5,462 nucleotides of DNA from assembly GCA_012511695.1 (NCBI GenBank), contig JAAZFO010000007.1, forward strand, positions 1 to 5,462, written 5' to 3'. Of this stretch, positions 1 to 5,430 are shown piece after piece (the stretch's first letter is position 1; each line of letters starts with the position of its first letter). A program made the translations under genes and the position numbers. The DNA comes from Erysipelotrichia bacterium (GTDB lineage Bacteria; Bacillota_I; Bacilli_A; RFN20; CAG-826). The notes beneath the pieces were generated by a model. That model did not search any database and had not been told where the DNA came from. It worked only from the letters and a program-made list of their open reading frames with translations.

Positions 1-149
1 CCTTTTATTAATATTAAACTATTTTTAAAAAAACAGTAATAATAATCAGTATTTTACTTAATCTATATTATTAACGAACACGCCTAAAGAAAAAAATAAA
101 AAAACTTTCTTTTTGGACAAAAATAAATAAGGGTGCCTATTTCTATATT

Positions 150-155
150 AGGAGG
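150..155 (+). promoter_or_regulatory. Shine-Dalgarno AGGAGG of the first operon gene
   Basis: A perfect AGGAGG lies 5 bases before the ATG at 161 and fixes that start. TGCCT at 134-138 could pair with AGGCA at 153-157 and partly mask the site. The stem is only 5 bp with a 14-base loop, so this is a weak suggestion. Confidence 0.8.
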
Positions 156-160
156 CAAAA

Positions 161-496
161 ATGACGCTTTCAAAAGTTAGTTTTAAAGATTTAAGTGCGA
201 TGACTGAACGAGTAGCCAGACGTTATTTCTTGGCGCGCAAAGTAGCTCAATTAAAAGCTGACCGCTTAATAAGTGAACAATTACAAGAAGTCAGTGACAC
301 TACGTGTGACATTTACTTAACAAAAGTATTGGAAGCTTTTGAAACACTGACTGAAAAAGAGCGTAATCTCATCAATAATGAATTCTTTTTTCAGAGTTAT
401 CAAGGTTGGTGGAAAACGATTTATACGACATCGACTTTTTATCGGTACAAAAAATTAGCGATGTTGCACTTCTTAGAGGCTTTTTATCATGTCTAA
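161..496 (+). CDS. Small HTH/sigma-region-4-like protein, first gene of the pilus operon
   Basis: A 111-residue soluble protein with no signal peptide or membrane segment. The N-terminal half is basic and helical. The C-terminal half reads LTEKERNLINNEF (63-75), a WW pair (83-84) and STFYRYKKLA (91-100). This resembles the last helices of sigma-70 region 4 or phage ArpU-type regulators, where an 'S-T-F-Y-R-x-K' helix is the recognition helix. From memory it also resembles the uncharacterised MG284/MPN403 family of Mollicutes, but I cannot verify that here. The start is well supported: ATG at 161 follows AGGAGG (150-155) with 5 bases between. It overlaps the next gene by 8 bases, so it is probably co-translated with the pilus genes and could regulate them. 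That role is inferred from position and the weak HTH resemblance. It could instead be a structural or accessory protein. Confidence 0.75.
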   Translation: MTLSKVSFKDLSAMTERVARRYFLARKVAQLKADRLISEQLQEVSDTTCDIYLTKVLEAFETLTEKERNLINNEFFFQSYQGWWKTIYTTSTFYRYKKLAMLHFLEAFYHV

Positions 497-1595
497 ACTA
501 GCGTTATTAATTTTAGCTTTCATCATTCCTCATATTTCTTATGTTGGAAAATTCGATGTCCCTTTTGAGCCATACGATCCGCTAAACCCCTCTACTAATA
601 CTTTTCCGAGTCTTCCGCCACTGAGTTCCTCTTCTTCTAGCTCCTCTAGCTCCTCTAGCTCATCCTCTTCGAATAATGGTGGTGGGGAATACGTGGCTAC
701 TGAGGGTATTTACGGTCCTTTTAAACTCGGTGATCCTGATTATGATCTGGCATTTGCATATCGGTTTAATTTGGGAAATATATCAATAAAAGAAAGATTG
801 AGACTTTTTAATGTCGGTGGTGGTCTCGTTTACGACAGTATGAAAAGTCCTTTCACTTACACAAATAACACTTTACAAAGCGTTACTTTTAAAGTTCCTA
901 TTAGTAGTTTACTTACCACTAATGGACTTGAGATAAGATTTGAAATCTGTGCTGGAAGTTCAGCAACTCCACTCAGATCTTACCAAACTACTTTTTATTT
1001 TCCAAAAGCACAATTCATTGATTATTACTCGTTACAACAAAACATCTTTATGAGTAAAAATATTGCTTTTTTTGGTGACGGTGGCTCTTTGCTTGGAATT
1101 AACGAAAGATTAGATTTTACGCAAATGAGCGATTATTTAGATGTCGATTATTATTATCGCTTAAGTTTAGATCCACTGAATTTTAGATATAATAGTTTAT
1201 TTGATTTTAGTTATCAAAGTGCACAACTCCGTTTTAATGATAAGGAAAATTTATTCCCATATTTAAGTCATGATGCAAACAACAACATCACCTTACCACT
1301 TATTTTAAAAAGCGATCAAAGTGTGATCTCATTTGCTTTTAAGAATAAATACTACATCAATAAAAGAACTCTTCAAATGAGCGAGACATTCATGCCTGGT
1401 TACACGCTTACTGATGATTTTTATTTACCGATAAATGGTAAAAACATCTTCAATCATAAAGTTATATATATCGATATCAACGAAATCGGTGTCAACAAAA
1501 TATCGACTACTTTAACTTTACATTACGATGTGGATAAATCACTCATGGGATTGGGCCATGATGCGATTCATTATTTAATCGGAGGGATGGGTTAG
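489..1595 (+). CDS. Secreted surface protein with polyserine linker and beta-rich domain; candidate pilus-associated adhesin
   Basis: A 368-residue protein whose family I do not recognise. It begins with K3 and a hydrophobic stretch (about 4-18, LALLILAFIIPHIS), consistent with a Sec signal peptide or anchor, although no clean AxA cleavage site is visible. A proline-rich segment follows (about 24-45), then 16 consecutive serines (46-61), NNGGGEY, and about 300 residues rich in Tyr, Phe, Asn, Asp and alternating hydrophobics that suggest a beta-sandwich-like extracellular domain. There is no second membrane helix and no LPXTG sorting motif. The layout of signal, flexible low-complexity stalk and large beta domain is typical of surface adhesins. 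Its position inside a Tad-like operon suggests a pilus tip, minor subunit or secreted substrate; this is inference. The ATG at 489 overlaps the upstream gene by 8 bases, with AGAGG (475-479) nine bases upstream. The stop TAG shares one base with the GTG of the next gene. Confidence 0.85.
   Translation: MSKLALLILAFIIPHISYVGKFDVPFEPYDPLNPSTNTFPSLPPLSSSSSSSSSSSSSSSSNNGGGEYVATEGIYGPFKLGDPDYDLAFAYRFNLGNISIKERLRLFNVGGGLVYDSMKSPFTYTNNTLQSVTFKVPISSLLTTNGLEIRFEICAGSSATPLRSYQTTFYFPKAQFIDYYSLQQNIFMSKNIAFFGDGGSLLGINERLDFTQMSDYLDVDYYYRLSLDPLNFRYNSLFDFSYQSAQLRFNDKENLFPYLSHDANNNITLPLILKSDQSVISFAFKNKYYINKRTLQMSETFMPGYTLTDDFYLPINGKNIFNHKVIYIDINEIGVNKISTTLTLHYDVDKSLMGLGHDAIHYLIGGMG
624..671 (+). repeat. Polyserine tract (16 Ser codons) with a 9-bp tandem repeat core
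   Basis: Sixteen in-frame serine codons mix AGT, AGC, TCC, TCT, TCA and TCG. The core AGCTCCTCT is repeated at 639-647 and 648-656, with a partial third copy from 657. The unit is a multiple of three, so slippage would change linker length without breaking the frame. It encodes a flexible stalk between the proline-rich N-terminus and the folded domain of the secreted protein. Confidence 0.9.
1581..1586 (+). promoter_or_regulatory. Shine-Dalgarno GGAGGG that selects the GTG start
   Basis: GGAGGG lies inside the end of the upstream gene, 8 bases before GTG at 1595. The alternative ATG at 1604 would be 17 bases away, too far, so the GTG start is preferred. The overlap with the previous stop (TAGTG) suggests translational coupling. 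Confidence 0.7.
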
Positions 1596-1975
1596 TGATT
1601 ATTATGTTCATCGCTCTTTATATCGTAGTGATGTCTTGCAATCTTTTTGTGATGTCTTACCAGATGAACGGCATTAACCGATTAGTGACCGGCATCCCGA
1701 TGTCAATATTTGAAACTGCCGTCGTCCTTTATGGCCTTTCACCAGAAGAAAAACCATATTTTGATAAGGAAATCTTAGAGGATAATATTTGGGATTATTT
1801 TGATTGTTCGTTGCCTCGTTACTCTGAAACATACGAGATTGCTATTAGTTATTATGATTTGGTTAGTCACGCGATTTCTTTTTCGGATAAACCTGAGGCG
1901 ACCCAAATAAAAATTACGACCGTCTTAGATTTTTCTTTTTGTTATCAAAAGACGATGCACTATGAAATCAGATAA
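1595..1975 (+). CDS. Small one-TM protein, pseudopilin/TadE-like candidate
   Basis: A 126-residue protein with one hydrophobic segment at the extreme N-terminus (about 2-22), followed by a roughly 100-residue acidic and aromatic domain that ends in beta-like strands (about 104-124). It contains cysteines at 15, 71 and 116, of which 71 and 116 could face outside. A short N-terminal helix plus a small extracytoplasmic domain, directly upstream of a CpaF-type ATPase, is the layout of TadE/TadF-like minor pilins. I see no clear prepilin peptidase site (no G|xxxxE), so the assignment rests on architecture and neighbourhood. It starts at GTG with GGAGGG 8 bases upstream and overlaps the preceding gene by 1 base and the ATPase gene by 14 bases. 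The broken gene at 4387-4728 has a similar size and layout and may be a second minor subunit of the same machine. Confidence 0.7.
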   Translation: MIIMFIALYIVVMSCNLFVMSYQMNGINRLVTGIPMSIFETAVVLYGLSPEEKPYFDKEILEDNIWDYFDCSLPRYSETYEIAISYYDLVSHAISFSDKPEATQIKITTVLDFSFCYQKTMHYEIR

Positions 1976-3038
1976 GATTATGGATGTTGAAAGATTGATT
2001 GATTACTTTGAAAAATCATTTTTATCCCCTTTGTTAAGGAATGATGATATTACCGATATCTCTTATAACGGTGAAGACATTTTTTATTTAGACAATAATA
2101 TCGGCCGCAGAAAAAGCGCAATCAAGATTTCTTATCAAACAGCTAAAGATTTTTTGCGTCAAATTGCCAACTTAGCGGAAAAGCAATTTTCATATCAAAA
2201 TCCTGAATTAGACATTTCTTTTGGGCGCTATCGTTTAAATGCGCTCCACCAAAGTGTGTGTCGTAAACGCAATGCACAAAGTGTTTGTTTTTCTTTGCGA
2301 TTGACGATTCCCACTTTAAGAATCAACCTCAATGATCAAACATTTGGTCAAGAAGTCAAGGACTTACTCGATATTTTAGTCCGCTCGCAAGTGTCACTCG
2401 TTATTGGAGGGTTGACTGGAAGTGGGAAAACTGAATTACAGAAGTATTTATTAACGCGGATGACCGATAACAGCCGGATTATCGTAATAGACAACATCTT
2501 AGAGCTTGATCAACTTTCATTAGAAAATCAAATCGATTTAAATGTTTGGCAAGTAGATGAGAACCGTCATCAAGTAGCTATTCAGCAATTGGTTAGAACC
2601 GCTTTAAGAAGTAATCCTGATTGGTTAATTGTCGCCGAAGCACGCGGTGCTGAAATGCTCGAAATTTTGAATTCTTCTTTAACAGGCCATCCAATTATTA
2701 CAACTATTCACGCTTTCGATATGTTAAGCATGCCTGATCGGATGGTAAGAATGGTAATGATGAATGCGCAAACATTCCGTTTTGAAGAAGTATATCAAGA
2801 TATTTCTTATCATCTTCGTTTTTACATTTATTTAAAAAGAAAATATACAATCGATGGGTTGGTACAAAGATACATTTCATCCATTGGCTATCTCAACAAA
2901 GATAACATGGAAGAAATATACGGTAGCGATGGGTTTAACCATAATTATGGAAAGTTGTCTAAAGAAGCTTTGAGCATCCTAAATACATCTAAAGCGAGTC
3001 AACTTTTCAAAAAAACATTTTTGGGAGGACAAGAATGA
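1962..3038 (+). CDS. cpaF: CpaF/TadA-family secretion ATPase (type II/IV secretion, Tad pilus motor)
   Basis: A 358-residue cytoplasmic hexameric-type ATPase that would power pilin assembly on the TadB/TadC platform. An N-terminal domain (about 12-115) carries the family's 'TDI-x-NG-x-x-x-xYLDNNIGRR' and 'PELDISFGRYRLNAL' features. The C-terminal ATPase domain has Walker A GLTGSGKT (150-157; K156), an Asp-box region IIVIDNILEL (173-182), Walker B with catalytic Glu in NPDWLIVAEARGAE (218-231; E226), and a His box TGHPIITTIHAFD (241-253; H243, H250). The His box is one residue shorter than the usual TGHDGSxxTxHA. The protein lacks the N-terminal extension of many CpaF proteins, which are often over 400 residues. 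The start is uncertain: ATG at 1962 overlaps the upstream gene by 14 bases with a weak ribosome binding site, and ATG at 1980 is an alternative 6 codons later. The stop TGA overlaps the next ATG (ATGA). All tryptophans are TGG, arguing for code 11. Confidence 0.95.
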   Translation: MKSDKIMDVERLIDYFEKSFLSPLLRNDDITDISYNGEDIFYLDNNIGRRKSAIKISYQTAKDFLRQIANLAEKQFSYQNPELDISFGRYRLNALHQSVCRKRNAQSVCFSLRLTIPTLRINLNDQTFGQEVKDLLDILVRSQVSLVIGGLTGSGKTELQKYLLTRMTDNSRIIVIDNILELDQLSLENQIDLNVWQVDENRHQVAIQQLVRTALRSNPDWLIVAEARGAEMLEILNSSLTGHPIITTIHAFDMLSMPDRMVRMVMMNAQTFRFEEVYQDISYHLRFYIYLKRKYTIDGLVQRYISSIGYLNKDNMEEIYGSDGFNHNYGKLSKEALSILNTSKASQLFKKTFLGGQE

Positions 3039-3742
3039 ATTTGGTGTTGATTGGCCTCGTCGTGGCTTGTGCCTTCGCCGGCATGCTTTATATCACGTGT
3101 GAAAACTTAATTTCCGCAGGAATAATTTTCTTACTGACATTGCTGTTTTTCATTTTTTTCGTGAGAAGGCAAGTTCACAAATACGAGATTAAAACCCATC
3201 GTTACCATCAGTGCTATCAGTTTATCAATGGGTTTTTAATTTCTTTAAGCGTGCGCGGTTCCTTGACCGCGGCACTGGCGAGTAGTTATGAAATGGCTGA
3301 TGAAGAAACCAAAGAGATCCTCGATGGTATTAAGGAGATGAATGAACAGGAGAAGTTAGCTTATCTTCATAAATATTTTACTTTTGATTTATACCATGTT
3401 TTTCTTGACATCGTCACGTTGTGGATCGAACAAGGAGGGGACATCTTAACGATGAGCCAATACCTCATTAATCAAGTTCGCTTAAAGGAGCAATACCTCC
3501 TTTACTGTCAAAATGTGCAACGTTCGAAAACTATTGAATTCGTCATACTTTGGACCATTGCTCTGAGTATTTTGGTCTCGTTACGCTTTGCTCTGTCTCA
3601 ATTTTATAAACACATCAGTGAGACTTTAGTTTTCCAAAGTGCCGTAGTCATTATTTTTATTTTTGTTATTTTCTCTATTTATATTCTCGTCAAAAATATG
3701 ACAAGTGTTACCTTGGAAGGATGGACAGACAATGAAAATTAA
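3035..3742 (+). CDS. tadB: TadB-like inner-membrane platform protein (T2SSF domain)
   Basis: A 235-residue polytopic membrane protein with about four hydrophobic segments: 3-21, 26-43, 166-184 and 201-219. The cytoplasmic loop between helices 2 and 3 (about 44-165) carries T2SSF-type features: FINGFLISLSVRGSLTAAL (63-81), matching the family's 'L-x-x-G-x-S-L-x-x-A-L' helix, and the conserved W-x-EQGGDI (130-137). It would form the platform that couples the ATPase to pilin extraction from the membrane. At 235 residues it is shorter than typical TadB (about 300). The start is strong: ATG at 3035 follows GGGAGG (3023-3028) with 6 bases between and overlaps the ATPase stop by 4 bases. It overlaps the next gene by 11 bases. 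The T2SSF assignment is firm; the TadB rather than TadC label rests on gene order after the ATPase. Confidence 0.87.
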   Translation: MNLVLIGLVVACAFAGMLYITCENLISAGIIFLLTLLFFIFFVRRQVHKYEIKTHRYHQCYQFINGFLISLSVRGSLTAALASSYEMADEETKEILDGIKEMNEQEKLAYLHKYFTFDLYHVFLDIVTLWIEQGGDILTMSQYLINQVRLKEQYLLYCQNVQRSKTIEFVILWTIALSILVSLRFALSQFYKHISETLVFQSAVVIIFIFVIFSIYILVKNMTSVTLEGWTDNEN

Positions 3743-4397
3743 AGAAACTATGGATTTTATCGGCGTCTCATATCGCGCTGAAATGTCTAAAATAACCCTA
3801 TTGAATGGCGCGGGATTTATTTTAACTATTCTTTTATTTTTTGTGATGAAGCAGGTAACATTTGCGATCCTTACGATTATCGCATTATCGAGTGTAGACT
3901 ATTTTATTTTGTCGAGCTATCAAGATAAAAAAGCTGCCTTTCAAAAGGCGCGGGAAAATGAGCTCATTACGCTCATTTCATATTTTGAAATTTACATACA
4001 AAATAAGCATAATGTTTACCACTCATTTAGTTTACTTCAACCTTTTTGCTCCCCGTGGATGAAAGAAAAGATTGCTGATTTCCTAAACGAAATTGACGAA
4101 GATAAATCAGTGCAACCATTTATCAATTTTGCGAATAATTTTCAACAATTAGCGGCTTCAAGTTTGATGCTTTCTATATATCAAATGGTTGATCAAGGAG
4201 GCAATGTCACGCAATTATCACAATTCAACCTTGTTTTTAACGAATTAGCGAAAAATCGCACTAAAGAAATGATGGAGCAAAAAGAGAAGAGTTTAGCTAA
4301 TATGGCCTCTTATCCATTAATCGGTGCGGGTTTGATCACCGTTAGTTTAACGATTTCGATATTGTCGATTTTAGGAGATATGATTAATGTCATATAA
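3732..4397 (+). CDS. tadC: TadC-like inner-membrane platform protein (second T2SSF domain)
   Basis: A 221-residue membrane protein paired with the preceding TadB-like protein. Hydrophobic helices lie at about 22-39, 42-61 and 194-216. The cytoplasmic domain (about 62-193) contains the T2SSF signature YQMVDQGGNV (150-159), equivalent to W-x-EQGGDI in the partner. Tandem TadB/TadC after CpaF is the diagnostic Tad order. I prefer ATG at 3732 over an in-frame ATG at 3705: GGAAGG (3715-3720) lies 11 bases upstream of 3732, and the overlap with the previous gene falls from 38 to 11 bases. The protein is shorter than typical TadC (about 300 residues), mainly through a short N-terminus, like its partner. 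Its last 11 bases overlap the broken pilin-like gene. Confidence 0.84.
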   Translation: MKIKETMDFIGVSYRAEMSKITLLNGAGFILTILLFFVMKQVTFAILTIIALSSVDYFILSSYQDKKAAFQKARENELITLISYFEIYIQNKHNVYHSFSLLQPFCSPWMKEKIADFLNEIDEDKSVQPFINFANNFQQLAASSLMLSIYQMVDQGGNVTQLSQFNLVFNELAKNRTKEMMEQKEKSLANMASYPLIGAGLITVSLTISILSILGDMINVI

Positions 4398-4728
4398 AAT
4401 TGGTTTGATTTTATCGATGATTTTTGTAGCGATATTTTTTCTTTTTGGAGCGGATTTAATCGGCCTACAATCCGCGTATAGCGCTTAAGACTCTAAGGCT
4501 AATTATATTTCGTATTTAATCGCTAGAAATGGGGTCATTAATGAGGAGTTTATCGAAGTTGTTGAACAAACTTTTCAGGTTGATTTCATTTGCGAACTAA
4601 ATCTCGCTCCAACATTTGGAGAAAAAATTACGTATACCATTACGAGTACTTATGAACCACTGATTATCGATAAGCAAGTTATGCTGATCGCCATTCGTCG
4701 AATGACCATCGTTGGTTTTTATGGATAG
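4387..4728 (+). pseudogene. One-TM pilin-like gene interrupted by an in-frame TAA
   Basis: From ATG 4387 (AGGAG at 4373-4377, 9 bases upstream) the frame encodes 33 residues, a basic N-terminus plus a hydrophobic helix (about 6-27, GLILSMIFVAIFFLFGADLI), then meets TAA at 4486-4488. The same frame is then open for 79 more codons to TAG at 4726-4728 and encodes a continuation (DSKANYISYLIARNGVIN..., with beta-like strands further on). This looks like the extracytoplasmic domain of a TadE/pseudopilin-like protein of about 113 residues. No ATG lies soon after the TAA; the first in-frame one is at 4681, so reinitiation is unlikely. A single change such as TTA or CAA to TAA would explain it. Gene position between tadC and the pilin, and size close to the 1595-1975 protein, suggest a minor subunit. 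Alternatives are a sequencing error, stop readthrough, or a real 33-residue membrane peptide followed by decay. Confidence 0.72.
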
Positions 4729-4736
4729 AAAGGAGG
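4729..4736 (+). promoter_or_regulatory. Very strong Shine-Dalgarno AAAGGAGG of the pilin gene
   Basis: AAAGGAGG matches the 16S anti-SD almost completely, with 6 bases to ATG 4743. It is the best ribosome binding site in the window and supports a highly translated small gene, as expected for a major pilin. Confidence 0.88.
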
Positions 4737-4742
4737 AGCGGT

Positions 4743-4907
4743 ATGTCAGAAATTAAAGGACAATTACTAGGTATTATTTTAGTAATCATGGTATTTGGTA
4801 TCGTTGCCGGCAGTTTAACCGCAATTTTCACTAACTTGAGCGCATCTGTTTCTAGTGAAGTTGCCAAGGCTGTTAGCGATAACCAATATAGCCATTACAG
4901 TGCCTAG
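4743..4907 (+). CDS. Flp-like small pilin, probable major subunit
   Basis: A 54-residue protein. A short polar leader (MSEIKG) is followed by one long hydrophobic helix (about 8-30, LLGIILVIMVFGIVAGSLTA...) and a short polar tail rich in Ser, Val and Ala (31-54). Flp/Tad pilins are about 50-70 residues with exactly this plan. KG|Q at 5-7 resembles a class III (archaeal-like G|Q) prepilin cleavage site, which would leave a 48-residue mature pilin. The usual Glu at position +5 is absent (Ile11), so processing is uncertain. It is the last gene of the operon, with the strongest ribosome binding site and a terminator 7 bases after its stop, which fits high expression. Recognition rests on length, architecture and position, not on a detectable long homology. 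Confidence 0.78.
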   Translation: MSEIKGQLLGIILVIMVFGIVAGSLTAIFTNLSASVSSEVAKAVSDNQYSHYSA

Positions 4908-4913
4908 GTAATG

Positions 4914-4938
4914 AGAACGGCTTTAACGGCCGTTTTTT
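4914..4938 (+). terminator. Rho-independent terminator of the pilus operon
   Basis: AACGGC (4916-4921) pairs with GCCGTT (4929-4934) around a 7-base loop. The stem extends by a G-T and an A-T pair, and six T residues run from 4933 to 4938. It begins just after the pilin stop and separates the operon from acpP. Confidence 0.85.
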
Positions 4939-4941
4939 CTA

Positions 4942-4970
4942 TTGCATAGAAATTTAAATTTGTATAAAAT
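4942..4970 (+). promoter_or_regulatory. Probable acpP promoter
   Basis: TAAAAT (4965-4970, 5/6 match to TATAAT; overlapping TATAAA at 4963-4968) lies 17 bases after TTGCAT (4942-4947, a weak -35). The predicted transcription start is near 4977, only about 3 bases before the ATG of acpP. The location right after a terminator makes a promoter here necessary unless readthrough supplies acpP. Confidence 0.5.
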
Positions 4971-4979
4971 GATGTAGTC

Positions 4980-5204
4980 ATGGAATCATTAGAAATTGTC
5001 AAAAACGCATTAAAAGATCGTGTGGACATTGAAGCGATTAAACTCGAAGATAAACTCGACGATCTTGGTTTAGATTCGCTTGACTTAGTGGAAGCGATGC
5101 TGAAAATTGAAGAAGTCTTGCATGTCGAATTTACTAGCGATGAAATCGTTAGTCTAAAGATCGTTAAAGACCTCGTTAATTTAATCGAGTCAAAAAAATC
5201 ATAA
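4980..5204 (+). CDS. acpP: Acyl carrier protein
   Basis: A 74-residue acidic protein of normal ACP length. It has the phosphopantetheine attachment motif DDLGLDSLDLVEAM (27-40), with Ser33 as the modified residue, followed by the acidic recognition helix (KIEEVL) and the C-terminal helices ending in VKDLVNLIESKK. It carries acyl chains as thioesters during fatty-acid or phospholipid synthesis in the cytoplasm. The ATG at 4980 has no Shine-Dalgarno (GATGTAGTC precedes it) and an in-frame TAA at 4965-4967 blocks an upstream start. The length matches the family, so the start is accepted and the mRNA may be leaderless. It is separated from the pilus operon by the terminator and is followed by tRNA genes without an obvious terminator. 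Confidence 0.96.
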   Translation: MESLEIVKNALKDRVDIEAIKLEDKLDDLGLDSLDLVEAMLKIEEVLHVEFTSDEIVSLKIVKDLVNLIESKKS

Positions 5205-5271
5205 ATTATCTTGTATTTGAGAGTGGTGAATGATAACATTTAAACCGCGCTAACGAAGCGTAGTTGGCATT

Positions 5272-5347
5272 GCCTACCTAGCTCAGTCGGTAGAGCTATC
5301 GGCTGTTAACCGATCGGTCGTAGGTTCGAATCCTACGGTAGGCGCCA
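5272..5347 (+). tRNA. tRNA-Asn (anticodon GTT)
   Basis: A complete cloverleaf: acceptor GCCTACC (5272-5278) with GGTAGGC (5337-5343), D-arm GCTC...GAGC, anticodon stem ATCGG/CCGAT around loop CTGTTAA with GTT at 5305-5307, T-arm GTAGG-TTCGAAT-CCTAC, discriminator G, and encoded CCA (5345-5347). It decodes AAC/AAU. A small CGCT/AGCG hairpin lies in the leader just upstream (about 5248-5260) without a T-tract, so it is not a terminator. The gene may be co-transcribed with acpP or use a weak promoter of its own. Confidence 0.97.
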
Positions 5348-5353
5348 TGAACT

Positions 5354-5430
5354 GGCCTATTGGAGAAGTGGTTTAACTCACATGCCTTTCACGCATGCAT
5401 TCATGGGTTCGAATCCCGTATAGGTCACCA
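5354..5430 (+). tRNA. tRNA-Glu (anticodon TTC)
   Basis: The acceptor GGCCTAT (5354-5360) pairs with ATAGGTC (5420-5426), including one G-U pair. The anticodon stem CATGC/GCATG encloses loop CTTTCAC with TTC at 5388-5390. The T-arm contains GGTTCGAATCC. Discriminator A and encoded CCA (5428-5430) complete it. It sits 6 bases after tRNA-Asn and is surely in the same transcript. The cluster may continue beyond the window edge. Confidence 0.96.

Noticed and set aside
86..114. AAAGAAA/TTTCTTT inverted repeat followed by T residues, as a possible terminator of an upstream gene
   Set aside because: The stem is 7 bp with a single G-C pair and a 13-base loop in homopolymer-rich DNA, so it is probably chance.
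113..149. TTGGAC with TATATT as a promoter for the operon
   Set aside because: The spacing is 25 bases, and the -10 would abut the Shine-Dalgarno, leaving it outside or at the very edge of the transcript. No convincing promoter is visible in 1-160.
3036..3038. TGA read as tryptophan (genetic code 4)
   Set aside because: All tryptophans in the genes are TGG, the ATPase has normal family length ending at this TGA, and the ATGA overlap with a well-placed ribosome binding site fits a true stop.
3705..3731. Upstream in-frame ATG extending the TadC-like protein by 9 residues
   Set aside because: It would overlap the TadB-like gene by 38 bases and has no good ribosome binding site; the ATG at 3732 has GGAAGG upstream.
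4679..4867. Minus-strand open frame of 62 codons
   Set aside because: It lies opposite the end of the broken pilin-like gene and the strongly supported small pilin, has no ribosome binding site, and its composition looks like a shadow.
4904..5239. Minus-strand open frame of 111 codons
   Set aside because: It covers the terminator and the antisense of acpP; the serine-rich product is an antisense artefact of the ACP codons.
5211..5239. TTGTAT with TAACAT, 17 bases apart, as a tRNA promoter
   Set aside because: Both hexamers are poor matches, so it cannot be separated from readthrough of the acpP transcript.
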